DNA from: Phreatobacter sp.
GTDB taxonomy: Bacteria > Pseudomonadota > Alphaproteobacteria > Rhizobiales > Phreatobacteraceae
NCBI RefSeq assembly: GCF_030691135.1
Contig: NZ_JAUYFA010000111.1
Location: forward strand, 1 to 42,992
Length of the DNA stretch: 42,992 bases
Reading direction: 5' to 3'
Below are positions 7,203-15,129 of this stretch, one piece after another. How positions within the stretch are numbered: the stretch's first letter is position 1; the number at the start of each line of letters is the position of its first letter. Position numbers and translations under genes: made by a program. Under the pieces are notes generated by a model. The model saw nothing but the letters and a program-made list of their open reading frames with translations. It made no database searches and was not told where the DNA came from.

Positions 7203-7939
7203 CGACGAAGACCGGCGGCGGCCGCGAGCTCGCGGTGCGGCTCAAGACCGCCAAGAAGCGCACCACCAGCCAGCAGAAATGGTTGGAGCGCCAGCTCAAC
7301 GACCCCTATGTCGCCCGCGCCAAGCGCGAGGGCTGGCGCTCGCGCGCCGCCTTCAAGCTGATCGAGATCGACGACCGGGCGAAGCTCCTTAGACCCGGCC
7401 AGCGCATCGTCGACCTCGGCGCGGCGCCAGGCGGCTGGCTGCAGGTCGCCGCCAAGCGCATCGGCCTCGAGCAGGGCCGCGGCAAGATCGTCGGCATCGA
7501 CCTCCTCGACGTCGACCCGGTGCCGGGCGTCGCCTTCCTGAAGGGCGACTTCACCACCGACGAGGCGCCGCTGCGGCTGAAGGAGATGCTCGGCGGCGAG
7601 GCCGACGTCGTCCTGTCCGACATGGCGGCCAATGCGACGGGGCACCGCAAGACCGACCAGATCAAGATCATCTATCTCGCCGAACTCGCCATCCACTTCG
7701 CCCGCGAGGTGCTGGCGCCCGGCGGCCATTTCCTCTGCAAGGTGCTGCAGGGCGGCACCGAAGGTGACCTGCTCGGCGACCTGAAGCGCGACTTTGTCAC
7801 GGTGAAGCACATCAAGCCGCAGGCGAGCCGGGCCGATTCCAAGGAGCTCTACGTCCTCGCCATGGGGTTCCGCGGCCGCGGCGCCGAACCGCCCGGCGAA
7901 GCTCAGGACGACGGCGTCCCGGACGGCGACAGGGTCTGA
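7199..7939 (+). CDS. rlmE: 23S rRNA 2'-O-methyltransferase RlmE (FtsJ/RrmJ)
   Basis: The 246-residue enzyme is predicted to methylate the 2'-OH of the A-loop uridine (U2552 in E. coli numbering) in 23S rRNA. The family's K-D-K-E pattern is visible: Lys in SRAAFKLIEID, Asp in LSDMAANATG, Lys in FLCKVLQGG and Glu in KELYVLAMGF. The SAM loop is IVDLGAAPGGWLQVAA. The basic N-terminal tail (KTAKKRTTSQQKWLERQLNDPYV) is typical of the alphaproteobacterial form. ATG at 7199 overlaps the ppx stop codon and has GGGAGG just upstream. The last 37 bases overlap the convergent DUF2783 gene. Confidence 0.93.
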   Translation: MTTKTGGGRELAVRLKTAKKRTTSQQKWLERQLNDPYVARAKREGWRSRAAFKLIEIDDRAKLLRPGQRIVDLGAAPGGWLQVAAKRIGLEQGRGKIVGIDLLDVDPVPGVAFLKGDFTTDEAPLRLKEMLGGEADVVLSDMAANATGHRKTDQIKIIYLAELAIHFAREVLAPGGHFLCKVLQGGTEGDLLGDLKRDFVTVKHIKPQASRADSKELYVLAMGFRGRGAEPPGEAQDDGVPDGDRV

Positions 7940-8148
7940 GCGGGGACGCCGAGGTTTTCCAGCGCCGTCGCGATCGCCGCCTCCATGTCGAGCCCGGCGC
8001 CCGCCCGATGGGCCATGACCATGACGAGTTTCGTCAGGAACAGCGCTTCATGCGCATCCCCGGCCTGGTCGATGGCGGCGGCGAGCTGGTCGTAGACCCG
8101 CTCCAGCGCCTCGAAGGGCAGCGGCGAGGCAGGCGGCGTGGCGGTCAT
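7903..8148 (-). CDS. DUF2783 small protein, partner of the flavoprotein hydroxylase
   Basis: The 81-residue soluble helical protein contains FEALERVYDQLAAAIDQAG and EALFLTKLVMVMAHRAG, which match the DUF2783 family. That family is usually found beside FAD-dependent aromatic hydroxylases. Its start overlaps the hydroxylase stop codon as ATGA (8145-8148), so the two are co-translated. The role is unknown; an accessory or stabilising subunit is a guess from linkage alone. The 3' end overlaps the convergent rlmE by 37 bp. This is unusual, but the frame encodes a recognisable family, so I do not regard it as a shadow. Confidence 0.75.
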   Translation of the reverse strand: MTATPPASPLPFEALERVYDQLAAAIDQAGDAHEALFLTKLVMVMAHRAGAGLDMEAAIATALENLGVPAQTLSPSGTPSS

Positions 8149-9830
8149 GACGATCTCCCCTGACCGGCGTCGAGGGTTGCGAGGATCTCGGCGGGGACCG
8201 CCCGTCGCCAGCGCCCCGCGACGTGGAGGTCCGGCCTGATCAGGTACAGGGTGCCCGGCAGCGCGTCATAGGCGCTGGTGAGGCGACCGCCGGGATCGGC
8301 GAGACTGCGCGCGGAAGCGTGGTCGAGCGTGCCGCCGACGATCAGTGTGCGGAAGCGCGGCTCGCGCGAGGCCATGGCCGCGACCAGCGCGGCAGTCTCG
8401 GGCGGCACGGCGCCGTCGGCGAAGATCAGCGCCGTGAAACCGGCGCCGACAAGATCGGAGAGGAAGCGGTCGCCGAGGCGGATGTTGCTCAGGGCAGCGC
8501 CCGAGACCGGACCGCAGGCGAAGTCAGCGTCGCGACCCGCAAAGGGCGTCAGCGGGCTCTCGCCATAGGTATAGGGCTGCATCTGGCGCGGATTGGCGAA
8601 GGCCTTGGCAAAATCCTCGCTGAGGGCGAGCGACAGAACCGCCTCGCGCACCAGCCGGTGACCTGAGGTCGGCGGCGTCATGAAGCGCGTGCTCTTGGTG
8701 GCATTGGCGAAGACGTCGAGGGTGGCGCCGCGCCTTTCCGGTGAATAGCTGTCGAGGAGCCGCACATCAGCGTGCCCGCTCAGCACATAGGCGAGCTTCC
8801 AGCCGATGTTGTGGGCGTCGGCGAGGCCGTTGTTGAGGCCGCGCACGCCGAAGATCGGCACGATGTGGGCGCTGTCGCCGATGAAGACGACGCGGCCGTG
8901 CCGGTAATCGTCGAGGGCGAGCGTGTTGGCGGTGTAGATCGACCACCATTCGAGCTCCCAGGGTCCGTCATGGCCGATATCGGCGATGATGGCACCGACA
9001 CGGGCGCGGATCGTCGCCTCTCGCACCGCCTCGTCGGGGCTCTCGCCGTCGCGCAGCTGGTAGTCGATACGCCAGATCTCGTCCGGTTGCCTGTGCATGA
9101 GAACGGTGCCGCCGGGATTCGAGGCCGGATCGAAGAAGGCGCGGCGTTCGGTCGGGTGATCGAAGGCCATCTTCACGTCGGCGATGACGTAGCGCCCCTC
9201 GTAATTGTCGCCCTTGAGGCGCAGGCCGAGCTGCCCGCGCATCGCGCTGCGGGCGCCGTCGGCGGCGAGCACCCAGGTGGCGGCGAGCGGATAGGATCCG
9301 TGCGGGCTCGTGACGGTCAGGGTCACGCCATCGGCGCGGTTGTCGGTGGCGGTCACCTCGCTCTGCCAGCGGAAGGCGACGCAGCCACTCGCGATGCAGG
9401 CGTCGTAGAGGAATTGCTCGGTGTACTGCTGCTGCAGATTGTACATCGGCCGGAATTTCTCGTCGTCGGAATCCGGCATGGACAGGCGGTAGATCTCCCG
9501 CCCGCGATAGGAACTGCGGCCCGTCGTCCAGCCCAGGGCCTTGGCGAGGAAGGCGTCGACGGCGCCGACCCGCTCGAAGATGTGGAAGCTCTGCCTGGCG
9601 ATGCAGGTGGCGCGGCTGCCGTCGTTGAACGTCGGCTTGGCGTCGAGAACCAGCGAGTGCACGCCGTAGCGCGCCAGCGTCAGGGCCGCGGTCATGCCGA
9701 TGGGCCCGGCCCCGACGATGACGACGGGATGGACCGGCCGATCACCGGCGCTCTCCGGCACCGGCCCGGCGGCAAAATGCGGATAGGTGAAGTAGAGGGA
9801 GTCCAGCGGACCCCTGCCCTCGGGTCTCAC
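8145..9830 (-). CDS. FAD-dependent aromatic hydroxylase-like monooxygenase (PHBH/MhpA class)
   Basis: The 561-residue product has the class A flavin monooxygenase signatures: N-terminal dinucleotide-binding VVIVGAGPIGMTAALTLARYG, the DG motif LAADGARSAMRGQLGL, and the second FAD motif FIGDSAHIVPIFGVRGLNNG followed by DAHNIGWKLAYVL. Such enzymes hydroxylate phenolic substrates with NAD(P)H and O2; MhpA (3-hydroxyphenylpropionate hydroxylase) is the closest type I recognise. GTG at 9830 is chosen because GGAAGGAAG lies seven bases upstream. TTG at 9878 would add 16 residues but has no ribosome site. It is co-transcribed with DUF2783. No ring-cleavage genes are nearby, so the substrate is open. 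Confidence 0.85.
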   Translation of the reverse strand: MRPEGRGPLDSLYFTYPHFAAGPVPESAGDRPVHPVVIVGAGPIGMTAALTLARYGVHSLVLDAKPTFNDGSRATCIARQSFHIFERVGAVDAFLAKALGWTTGRSSYRGREIYRLSMPDSDDEKFRPMYNLQQQYTEQFLYDACIASGCVAFRWQSEVTATDNRADGVTLTVTSPHGSYPLAATWVLAADGARSAMRGQLGLRLKGDNYEGRYVIADVKMAFDHPTERRAFFDPASNPGGTVLMHRQPDEIWRIDYQLRDGESPDEAVREATIRARVGAIIADIGHDGPWELEWWSIYTANTLALDDYRHGRVVFIGDSAHIVPIFGVRGLNNGLADAHNIGWKLAYVLSGHADVRLLDSYSPERRGATLDVFANATKSTRFMTPPTSGHRLVREAVLSLALSEDFAKAFANPRQMQPYTYGESPLTPFAGRDADFACGPVSGAALSNIRLGDRFLSDLVGAGFTALIFADGAVPPETAALVAAMASREPRFRTLIVGGTLDHASARSLADPGGRLTSAYDALPGTLYLIRPDLHVAGRWRRAVPAEILATLDAGQGRSS

Positions 9831-9955
9831 GGCAGCGCTTCCTTCCCGCCGCGTTCGGCCGCGACCTTGTGTCGTCAAGGGGAGCGGGCCGCGCCCCGGG
9901 TGTCAAGCACCAGGCCGACTTGAACCTGAGCGGCCGATGCCTCAGGCTCGCGGCC

Positions 9956-10642
9956 ATGGAACAACGCGCCAACCCTGCCGGCCCGGCCGCGGCCTGGCTC
10001 GACCGGATCGGCACATTTGCCGGCCTCGACGCCGATGCGCGCCAGCAGATCGCCCGGCGGGCGCGGATCCTCCACATGCCGAAGGACGGGCACCCCTTCG
10101 CGCCGGGGGCGCCCTGCGAGGCCTATCTCATCGTGCTCGAGGGCTGTGTGCGCGTGCAGATCGTCGCCGAATCCGGCCGCGAGATCGTGCTCTACCGGGT
10201 CTCGGCCGGCGAGAGCTGCGTCCTCACCACGTCCTGCCTCCTCAAGCACGAGCCCTATTCGGCCGAGGCGCTGTGCGAAAGCGCCGTCACCGCCGTCGCG
10301 ATCCCGGCGCCGCTGTTCCACGACCTCCTCGGCACCTCGCCGGCCTTCCGCAATGCGGTGCTCGAAAGCTATGCGACGCGGGTGGCCGACCTCATCATGA
10401 CTTTCGAGGAGCTCGCCTTCCGCCGTCTCGACCGCCGGCTCGCCGAAACGCTGGTCGAGCGCGCTGTGGCGGGTGCCGTCACGGCGACGCATCATGACCT
10501 CGCCGTCGAGCTCGGATCGGCGCGCGAGGTGGTCAGCCGGGCGCTGAAGGCGCTGGAGCAGGACGGCATGGTGACGCTCGGTCGGGGCGTGATCCGCATC
10601 ACCGCGCCGGAAAAACTCGCAAGGCTCGCGCGCTCCGTGTGA
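9956..10642 (+). CDS. Crp/Fnr family transcriptional regulator
   Basis: The 228-residue regulator has an N-terminal cyclic-nucleotide-binding-type beta barrel (about residues 15-120; CEAYLIVLEGCVRVQIVAES, GREIVLYRVSAGESC). A dimer helix follows, then a C-terminal winged HTH with the recognition region HHDLAVELGSAREVVSRALK and wing MVTLGRGVIRI. Cysteines occur in the sensory domain (GESCVLTTSCLL), but the N-terminal four-cysteine Fnr iron-sulfur pattern is absent, so oxygen sensing by a 4Fe-4S cluster is unlikely. ATG at 9956 is preferred; a start at 9869 would add an unconserved Arg-rich tail. It is followed by a DUF2892 gene, a frequent partner of this Crp group, probably its target. It is divergent from the flavin monooxygenase. 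Confidence 0.88.
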   Translation: MEQRANPAGPAAAWLDRIGTFAGLDADARQQIARRARILHMPKDGHPFAPGAPCEAYLIVLEGCVRVQIVAESGREIVLYRVSAGESCVLTTSCLLKHEPYSAEALCESAVTAVAIPAPLFHDLLGTSPAFRNAVLESYATRVADLIMTFEELAFRRLDRRLAETLVERAVAGAVTATHHDLAVELGSAREVVSRALKALEQDGMVTLGRGVIRITAPEKLARLARSV

Positions 10643-10651
10643 CCAGGTCAC
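10639..10651. promoter_or_regulatory. Perfect palindrome GTGACC-A-GGTCAC, candidate operator
   Basis: A 13-bp perfect inverted repeat overlaps the stop codon of the Crp/Fnr gene and lies 78 bases before the DUF2892 start. Two-fold symmetry is what a dimeric Crp-type regulator would bind. It is not a textbook Crp (TGTGA-N6-TCACA) or Fnr (TTGAT-N4-ATCAA) box, so the assignment is tentative. Confidence 0.35.
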
Positions 10652-10690
10652 CGACAAGGGCGGACGAAGAGCGTCCTATGCCCTCATCGG

Positions 10691-10710
10691 CACCGGCCCT
10701 TCCGCCGGTG
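10691..10710 (+). other. GC hairpin just upstream of the DUF2892 ribosome site
   Basis: CACCGGC (10691-10697) and GCCGGTG (10704-10710) can pair around a six-base loop. The hairpin ends five bases before GGAGG (10716-10720). It could be a weak terminator between the regulator and DUF2892, an mRNA-stabilising 5' structure, or an operator. The sequence does not decide. Confidence 0.35.
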
Positions 10711-10728
10711 GCCCTGGAGGACACCCCC

Positions 10729-10944
10729 ATGTTCAGCACCAATATCGGCGGTATCGACCGCGTCCTGCGCATCGTTGCCGGCCTCGCCCTCGTGCTCTTT
10801 GCCGTCACCGGGATTCCGGCAACCGGCTATAACTGGCTCGGCTGGATCGGCATCGTGCCGCTCACCACCGCGGCACTCGGCTGGTGCCCGGCCTATACGC
10901 TGCTCGGCATGAACACCTGCCCCGTATCGACCCGCCAGGGCTGA
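10729..10944 (+). CDS. DUF2892 (YgaP-type) small inner-membrane protein
   Basis: The 71-residue protein begins MFSTNIGGIDRVLRIVAGLA, the standard DUF2892 opening. It has two hydrophobic segments (about residues 13-30 and 38-58), then GWCPAYTLLGMNTCP, which carries the conserved Cys-Pro and the final Cys. The family includes the C-terminal membrane part of the YgaP rhodanese; stand-alone copies are of unknown function. ATG at 10729 has GGAGG eight bases upstream; starts further up are not conserved. It directly follows the Crp/Fnr gene. Its stop codon (10942-10944) abuts the stop codon of the convergent deacetylase at 10945 with no gap. Confidence 0.85.
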   Translation: MFSTNIGGIDRVLRIVAGLALVLFAVTGIPATGYNWLGWIGIVPLTTAALGWCPAYTLLGMNTCPVSTRQG

Positions 10945-11970
10945 TCAGGCGACGGCCTCGAAGCCGCCAAGCACGGCCGTGAGGTTCGGGCCGAGCTGGT
11001 CGGAGAGGTAGCCGCCTTCCTGCACGAAGAGCGTCGGCATGCCCATCCGCGCGATGGCCTCGCCGGCGCGGCAGAACCCTTCCGCCGTCACCTTGGCGCC
11101 GCCGAAAGGATCGTCGGCGGAGGCGTCGAGGCCGAGGGCGATCACCAGCATGCCCGGCGTGAAGGCGGCGATCGTCTTCGCCGAAGCCTCGACCGCCGCG
11201 ACATAGGCATCGTCCCCCGAACCGACCGGGATCGGCAGGTTGAGATTGGCCCCCTCGCCGGCTCCGGTGCCGCGCTCATGCCCATAGCCCCAGAAGAAGG
11301 GGTAGAAGCGCGACGGGTCGGCATGAACCGAGACGGTCAGCACGTCGCCGCGGTCGTAGAAGATGTCCTGCGTGCCGTTGCCATGGTGGATGTCGATGTC
11401 GAGGATCGCCACGCGGTCGTGGACCGCGCGCAGATACTGCGCGGCGATGGCGGTGTTGTTGAGGAAGCAGTGGCCGCCGGCGGCGTCGCGGTAGGCGTGA
11501 TGGCCGGGCGGGCGGCAGAGCGCATAGGCGGCGCGCTCGCCCTCGATGACGAGTTCGGCGGCGGTCACCGCGACGTCGGTCGCCGAGGACGCGGCGAGCC
11601 AGGTATCGGGGCCGATGCCACAGGCCATGTCCTGCATGTACCAGCCTGCGCGACCGGTGATGGACTGGGGCATGGTACCGCCGCGGCGGACGGGGTGGAC
11701 ATTGCCCAGCACCTCGTCGGAGGCGTCGGCCAGCGTCTTCCACTCGGCGGCGGCCTCCTCCATGAAGCGCAGATAGTCGACGGAATGGACGCCGAGCCGC
11801 GGCCCCTGGCCGAAGGTCTCGCTCGGCAAGAGTTCGTGATTTCCCGCCGTCAGGCCCGCCATCAGCCGTTCGGCGCGCTCCGGGCGTTCCTCTCCTTGGG
11901 CAAACTTGCCGCGCAGGATGAAGCGCTTGGGGTCATGGCCTTTGTGGAGGTCGGTGAAGACGGCTTTCAT
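10945..11970 (-). CDS. Acetylpolyamine amidohydrolase (class II-like histone-deacetylase fold)
   Basis: The 341-residue zinc enzyme is the length of the Mycoplana APAH prototype, with the same residue order: tandem His157-His158 (PPGHHA), zinc ligands Asp193 and His195 in LDIDIHHGNG, Asp282 in GLDASADD, and catalytic Tyr321 in EGGYL. The family removes acetyl groups from acetylputrescine, acetylcadaverine or similar amines in the cytoplasm. The long loop before the active site (FFWGYGHERGTGAGEG) is also as in APAH. ATG at 11970 begins MKAVFTDLHKGHDPKRF. It is divergent from two ArgE/DapE-type deacylases and may work with them on N-acylated compounds. Acetoin-utilisation AcuC-type function is the less likely alternative. 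Confidence 0.88.
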   Translation of the reverse strand: MKAVFTDLHKGHDPKRFILRGKFAQGEERPERAERLMAGLTAGNHELLPSETFGQGPRLGVHSVDYLRFMEEAAAEWKTLADASDEVLGNVHPVRRGGTMPQSITGRAGWYMQDMACGIGPDTWLAASSATDVAVTAAELVIEGERAAYALCRPPGHHAYRDAAGGHCFLNNTAIAAQYLRAVHDRVAILDIDIHHGNGTQDIFYDRGDVLTVSVHADPSRFYPFFWGYGHERGTGAGEGANLNLPIPVGSGDDAYVAAVEASAKTIAAFTPGMLVIALGLDASADDPFGGAKVTAEGFCRAGEAIARMGMPTLFVQEGGYLSDQLGPNLTAVLGGFEAVA

Positions 11971-12360
11971 GACGGGATTCGACCGGGCTGGAGAGGTTTG
12001 TGCCATGTTCCCCGGATGACGGGCCGAGGCAAGGGCGGCGCGTGGCGGGGTGGCTTGCGCGGTGGACTGGCACTTGTCCCGACGCAGGCCCCACCCGCAC
12101 CCTCCCCGTTGCGCGGGGAGGGGGACTATAGCCGACAGCCCGTGACGGTGAGGGTCGCGCCAGGCTCGACCGCCAGGGGCATGACATGACGCCGAAGTCC
12201 CCCTCCCAGCGCAGCGGGGAGGGTGCGGGTGGGGCATTTTTCTCGAATCGCCGATCCGCCCCGCCTCGCGATACGCCATCCGGCGCGCATCACCGCTGCG
12301 CAGGCGATGGTTGCTCGGTTGCCGCGCGCGGCTAGGCTCGCCCTCCCCGCCGGAGCCACC
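11971..12360. other. 390-bp divergent intergenic region between the deacetylase and the deacylase pair
   Basis: No coding sequence is supported here. The central part holds the BIME-like inverted repeat (12089-12234). The flanking 118 bases on the left and 126 bases on the right must contain the divergent promoters, but no convincing -35/-10 pair stood out. A GGAG-type ribosome site for the deacylase is weak (CCGGAGCCACC before ATG 12361). Confidence 0.6.
12089..12234. repeat. BIME-like element: two 39-bp arms in inverted orientation
   Basis: The left arm (12089-12127) and the reverse complement of the right arm (12196-12234) match at about 36 of 39 positions and are separated by 68 bases. 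Each arm is itself a hairpin; the left one is CCCTCCCCG-TTGCG-CGGGGAGGG. Both share the CCCCACCCGCACCCTCCCCG start. This palindrome-of-palindromes layout is that of REP/BIME-type intergenic repeats, which are dispersed in many alphaproteobacterial genomes. The pair could form either two small stem-loops or one large cruciform. Confidence 0.75.
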
Positions 12361-13650
12361 ATGCCTCTCGATCCCGCCCTCGCCGAGAAGATCGTCGCCG
12401 CCGTCGATGCAGGATTCGACCGACAGATGGCGCTGACGGCCGATCTCGTCCGCTTTGCCTCGACGCGCGGCCGCGAGCACGCCTGCCAGGACTTCGTGCT
12501 CGCCGAGATGAAGGCGCGCGGCTGGGCCACCGAGCGCTTCGCCATGGAACCGGCGGCGCTCGCCCGCCATCCCGGCGGATCGCCGGTGACGGCCGACCAT
12601 TCCGACGCGCCGATCGTTGTCGGCATCCACCGCCCGCAGGTCGAGACCGGCCGCACACTGATCCTGCAGAGCCATGTCGACGTCGTGCCGCCGGGACCGC
12701 GGGACCTGTGGTCGCGCGACCCCTTCGAGCCGCACAGCGAGGGCGACTGGTTCTATGGTCGCGGCGGCGCCGACATGAAGGCGGGGCATGCCGCCATGTT
12801 CGCCGTCTTCGACGCGCTCGCCAGCATCGGGCTTCAGCCGGCATCGACCGTCACGGTCCAGTCCGTTGTGGAGGAGGAATCGACGGGGAACGGCGCCCTG
12901 CAGTGCCACCTGCGCGGCTACAAGGCCGATGCCGTGCTGATTCCCGAACCGGAGGACGAGAAGATCATCCGCGCCAATACCGGCGTCGTCTGGTTCCGGG
13001 TCGCGGTGGCCGGCCTTCCCGTCCATGTCAGCCAGGCAGGGACCGGGCAGAACGCCATCGAGGCGACACAGGGCGTCATCCGGGCGCTGCGCGACCTCGA
13101 GGCCCGCTGGAACGCGAAGAAGGCCGAATTCCGCCATTTCGAGGACGTTGACCACCCGATCAACCTGAACATCGGCATGATCGAGGGTGGCGACTGGGCC
13201 TCGTCAGTGCCGGCCTGGTGCGCCATCGACTGCCGGATCGCCATCTATCCGGGCGAGCGCGCCGAGACGATGATGTGCGCCGTCGAGGAGGCGGTCATCG
13301 GCGCGGCGCGGGCCGACCGGTTCCTCGCCAACAATCCGCCGCGCGTCACCTTCACCGGCTTCACCACCGAGGGCTATGCGCTGGAGCCGGGGTCGGAGGC
13401 TGAAGCCGTTCTCACCCGCGCCCACGAGACGGCGACCGGCGCGCCGCTGCAGGACCTCGTCACGCCCGGCTATCTCGATACCCGCGTCTATGCGCTCTAC
13501 GACAAGATTCCGGCGCTCTGCTACGGCCCGATCTCGGAGAACATCCACGGCTTCGACGAGCGCTTCTCCATCGGCAGCATGCGCCGCGTCACCCGCACCA
13601 TGGCGCTCTTCGTCGCCGAATGGTGCGGCACCGAGCCGATCCCGTCCTGA
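12361..13650 (+). CDS. M20 family ArgE/DapE-type deacylase, copy 1
   Basis: The 429-residue di-zinc metallohydrolase has the metal and catalytic motifs in family order: His105-x-Asp107 in QSHVDVVPPGP, Asp138 in GRGGADMKAG, and the Glu pair in SVVEEESTGNG near residue 171. A late His lies in ENIHGFDERF. The central insertion forms the dimerisation lid. It likely removes an acyl group from an amino acid or dipeptide-like substrate in the cytoplasm; the exact substrate is unknown, and ArgE or DapE should not be assumed. ATG at 12361 begins MPLDPALAEKIV, matching the start of its paralogue 37 bases downstream. It is divergent from the acetylpolyamine amidohydrolase. Confidence 0.88.
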   Translation: MPLDPALAEKIVAAVDAGFDRQMALTADLVRFASTRGREHACQDFVLAEMKARGWATERFAMEPAALARHPGGSPVTADHSDAPIVVGIHRPQVETGRTLILQSHVDVVPPGPRDLWSRDPFEPHSEGDWFYGRGGADMKAGHAAMFAVFDALASIGLQPASTVTVQSVVEEESTGNGALQCHLRGYKADAVLIPEPEDEKIIRANTGVVWFRVAVAGLPVHVSQAGTGQNAIEATQGVIRALRDLEARWNAKKAEFRHFEDVDHPINLNIGMIEGGDWASSVPAWCAIDCRIAIYPGERAETMMCAVEEAVIGAARADRFLANNPPRVTFTGFTTEGYALEPGSEAEAVLTRAHETATGAPLQDLVTPGYLDTRVYALYDKIPALCYGPISENIHGFDERFSIGSMRRVTRTMALFVAEWCGTEPIPS

Positions 13651-13687
13651 CCCTCACCTTCACCGACCTCTGCCCGGAGCATTGCCC

Positions 13688-14971
13688 ATGGCCCTCGATC
13701 CTGCCCTCGCCGACCGCATCGTCAAGGCCGTCGACGACGGGTTCGATGCCCAGCTCGACTATCTGAAGACGCTGGTCCGCTACCCCTCCCAGCGCGGCGA
13801 CGAACATGCGGTGCAGGACTTCGTGTTCCAGGAACTGCGCAAGCGCGGCTTCGCCATGGAGCGCTTCGCCATGGACGAGGAGGCGATCAAGCGCCATCCT
13901 GGTGGTTCGCCCTTTTCCGACACCCATTCGACCGCGCCGATCGTCGTCGGCATCCACCGCCCGAAGGCGGAGACCGGCCGCAGCCTGATCATGCAGGGCC
14001 ATATCGACATCGTGCCGCCGGGGCCGCTGGAGATGTGGACATCGCCGCCCTATGAGCCGCGCATCGACGGCGACTGGTTCTATGGCCGCGGCGCCGGCGA
14101 CATGAAGGCCGGCCATGGCGCCATGGTCGCCGTCTTCGACGCCCTGAAGCGCACAGGCCTGCAACCGGCGGCCACCGTCTATGTGCAGTCGGTCGTGGAG
14201 GAGGAATCCACCGGTAACGGCGCACTGCAGTGCCACCTGCGCGGCTACAAGGCGGAAGCGGCGCTGATCCCCGAGCCGAGCCAGGGCAAGATCACCCGCG
14301 GCAATGTCGGCGTCGTCTGGTTCCAGTTCACCGTGCAGGGCCATCCGGTCCATGTGCGCGAGGCGGGCGCCGGCCAGAACGCCATCGAGGCGGCCTTCGG
14401 CATCATCGGCAAGTTGCGCGAACTCGAGGCCTTCTGGAACACCAAGACGCCGAACCACCCGCTGTTCAAGGACGAGCCGCACCCGATCAATCTCAATATC
14501 GGCAAGATCAAGGGCGGCGACTGGGCCTCCTCCGTACCGGCCTGGTGCACGGTCGACTGCCGCATCTCGATCTTTCCCGGCGAGACGCCTCAGGAGATGA
14601 TGCGCGCCATCGAGGACACGATCGCCAAAGCGGCGCGCGCGGACCGCTTTCTCGCCAACAACCCGCCGAAAATTGCCTGGAACGGCTTCACCACCGAGGG
14701 CTATATCCTCGCACCCGGTTCCGAGGCCGAGGCTGTGCTGGCACGCGCGCACCAGCGCGCCTGGGGTGAGCCGCTCAAGGAGAGCGTCACGCCCGCCTAT
14801 CTCGACGGGCGCGTCTATGCGCTCTTCGACAAGATCCCGACGCTCAACTACGGCCCCTCGGCCGAGCGCGTCCACGGCTTCGACGAGCGCTTCTCCATCG
14901 AATCCCTGCGCAAGGCGACGAAATCGATGGCGCTGTTCGTCGCCGAATGGTGCGGCACCGAGCCGGTGTAA
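13688..14971 (+). CDS. M20 family ArgE/DapE-type deacylase, copy 2
   Basis: The 427-residue tandem paralogue of the preceding gene is very similar along its whole length by eye (for example FATERF/FAMERF, VVEEESTGNGALQCHLRGYKA and GFDERFSI are shared). The zinc motifs are intact: QGHIDIVPPGP, GRGAGDMKAGHG, SVVEEESTGNG and ERVHGFDERF. ATG at 13688 has CGGAG nine bases upstream. The 37-bp gap shows the pair is one transcription unit. Keeping two full-length, intact copies suggests split substrate ranges rather than decay. The family is known for deacylation; which acyl-amino acids are used is not visible. Confidence 0.88.
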   Translation: MALDPALADRIVKAVDDGFDAQLDYLKTLVRYPSQRGDEHAVQDFVFQELRKRGFAMERFAMDEEAIKRHPGGSPFSDTHSTAPIVVGIHRPKAETGRSLIMQGHIDIVPPGPLEMWTSPPYEPRIDGDWFYGRGAGDMKAGHGAMVAVFDALKRTGLQPAATVYVQSVVEEESTGNGALQCHLRGYKAEAALIPEPSQGKITRGNVGVVWFQFTVQGHPVHVREAGAGQNAIEAAFGIIGKLRELEAFWNTKTPNHPLFKDEPHPINLNIGKIKGGDWASSVPAWCTVDCRISIFPGETPQEMMRAIEDTIAKAARADRFLANNPPKIAWNGFTTEGYILAPGSEAEAVLARAHQRAWGEPLKESVTPAYLDGRVYALFDKIPTLNYGPSAERVHGFDERFSIESLRKATKSMALFVAEWCGTEPV

Positions 14972-15129
14972 GGCTTCATCGGGTGGGTCGAAGCCGGGAA
15001 CTCGACGCCTGCCCCGGTCCGCCGCCATCCCGGCATGCCACTCCGCCCGTCCATGCGGTGAAGCCGCCTTGACCTGAGCCACCGCCATTGCCGACAGTCT
15101 CTGCCCCTGCCCTGCCTGGAGTGCCGTAC

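Noticed and set aside
10945-13155. Single 736-codon frame that would fuse the deacetylase to sequence antisense to the first M20 gene
   Set aside because: The deacetylase has a proper ATG at 11970 and prototype length of 341 residues. The extension crosses the BIME-like repeat and is antisense to a real gene.
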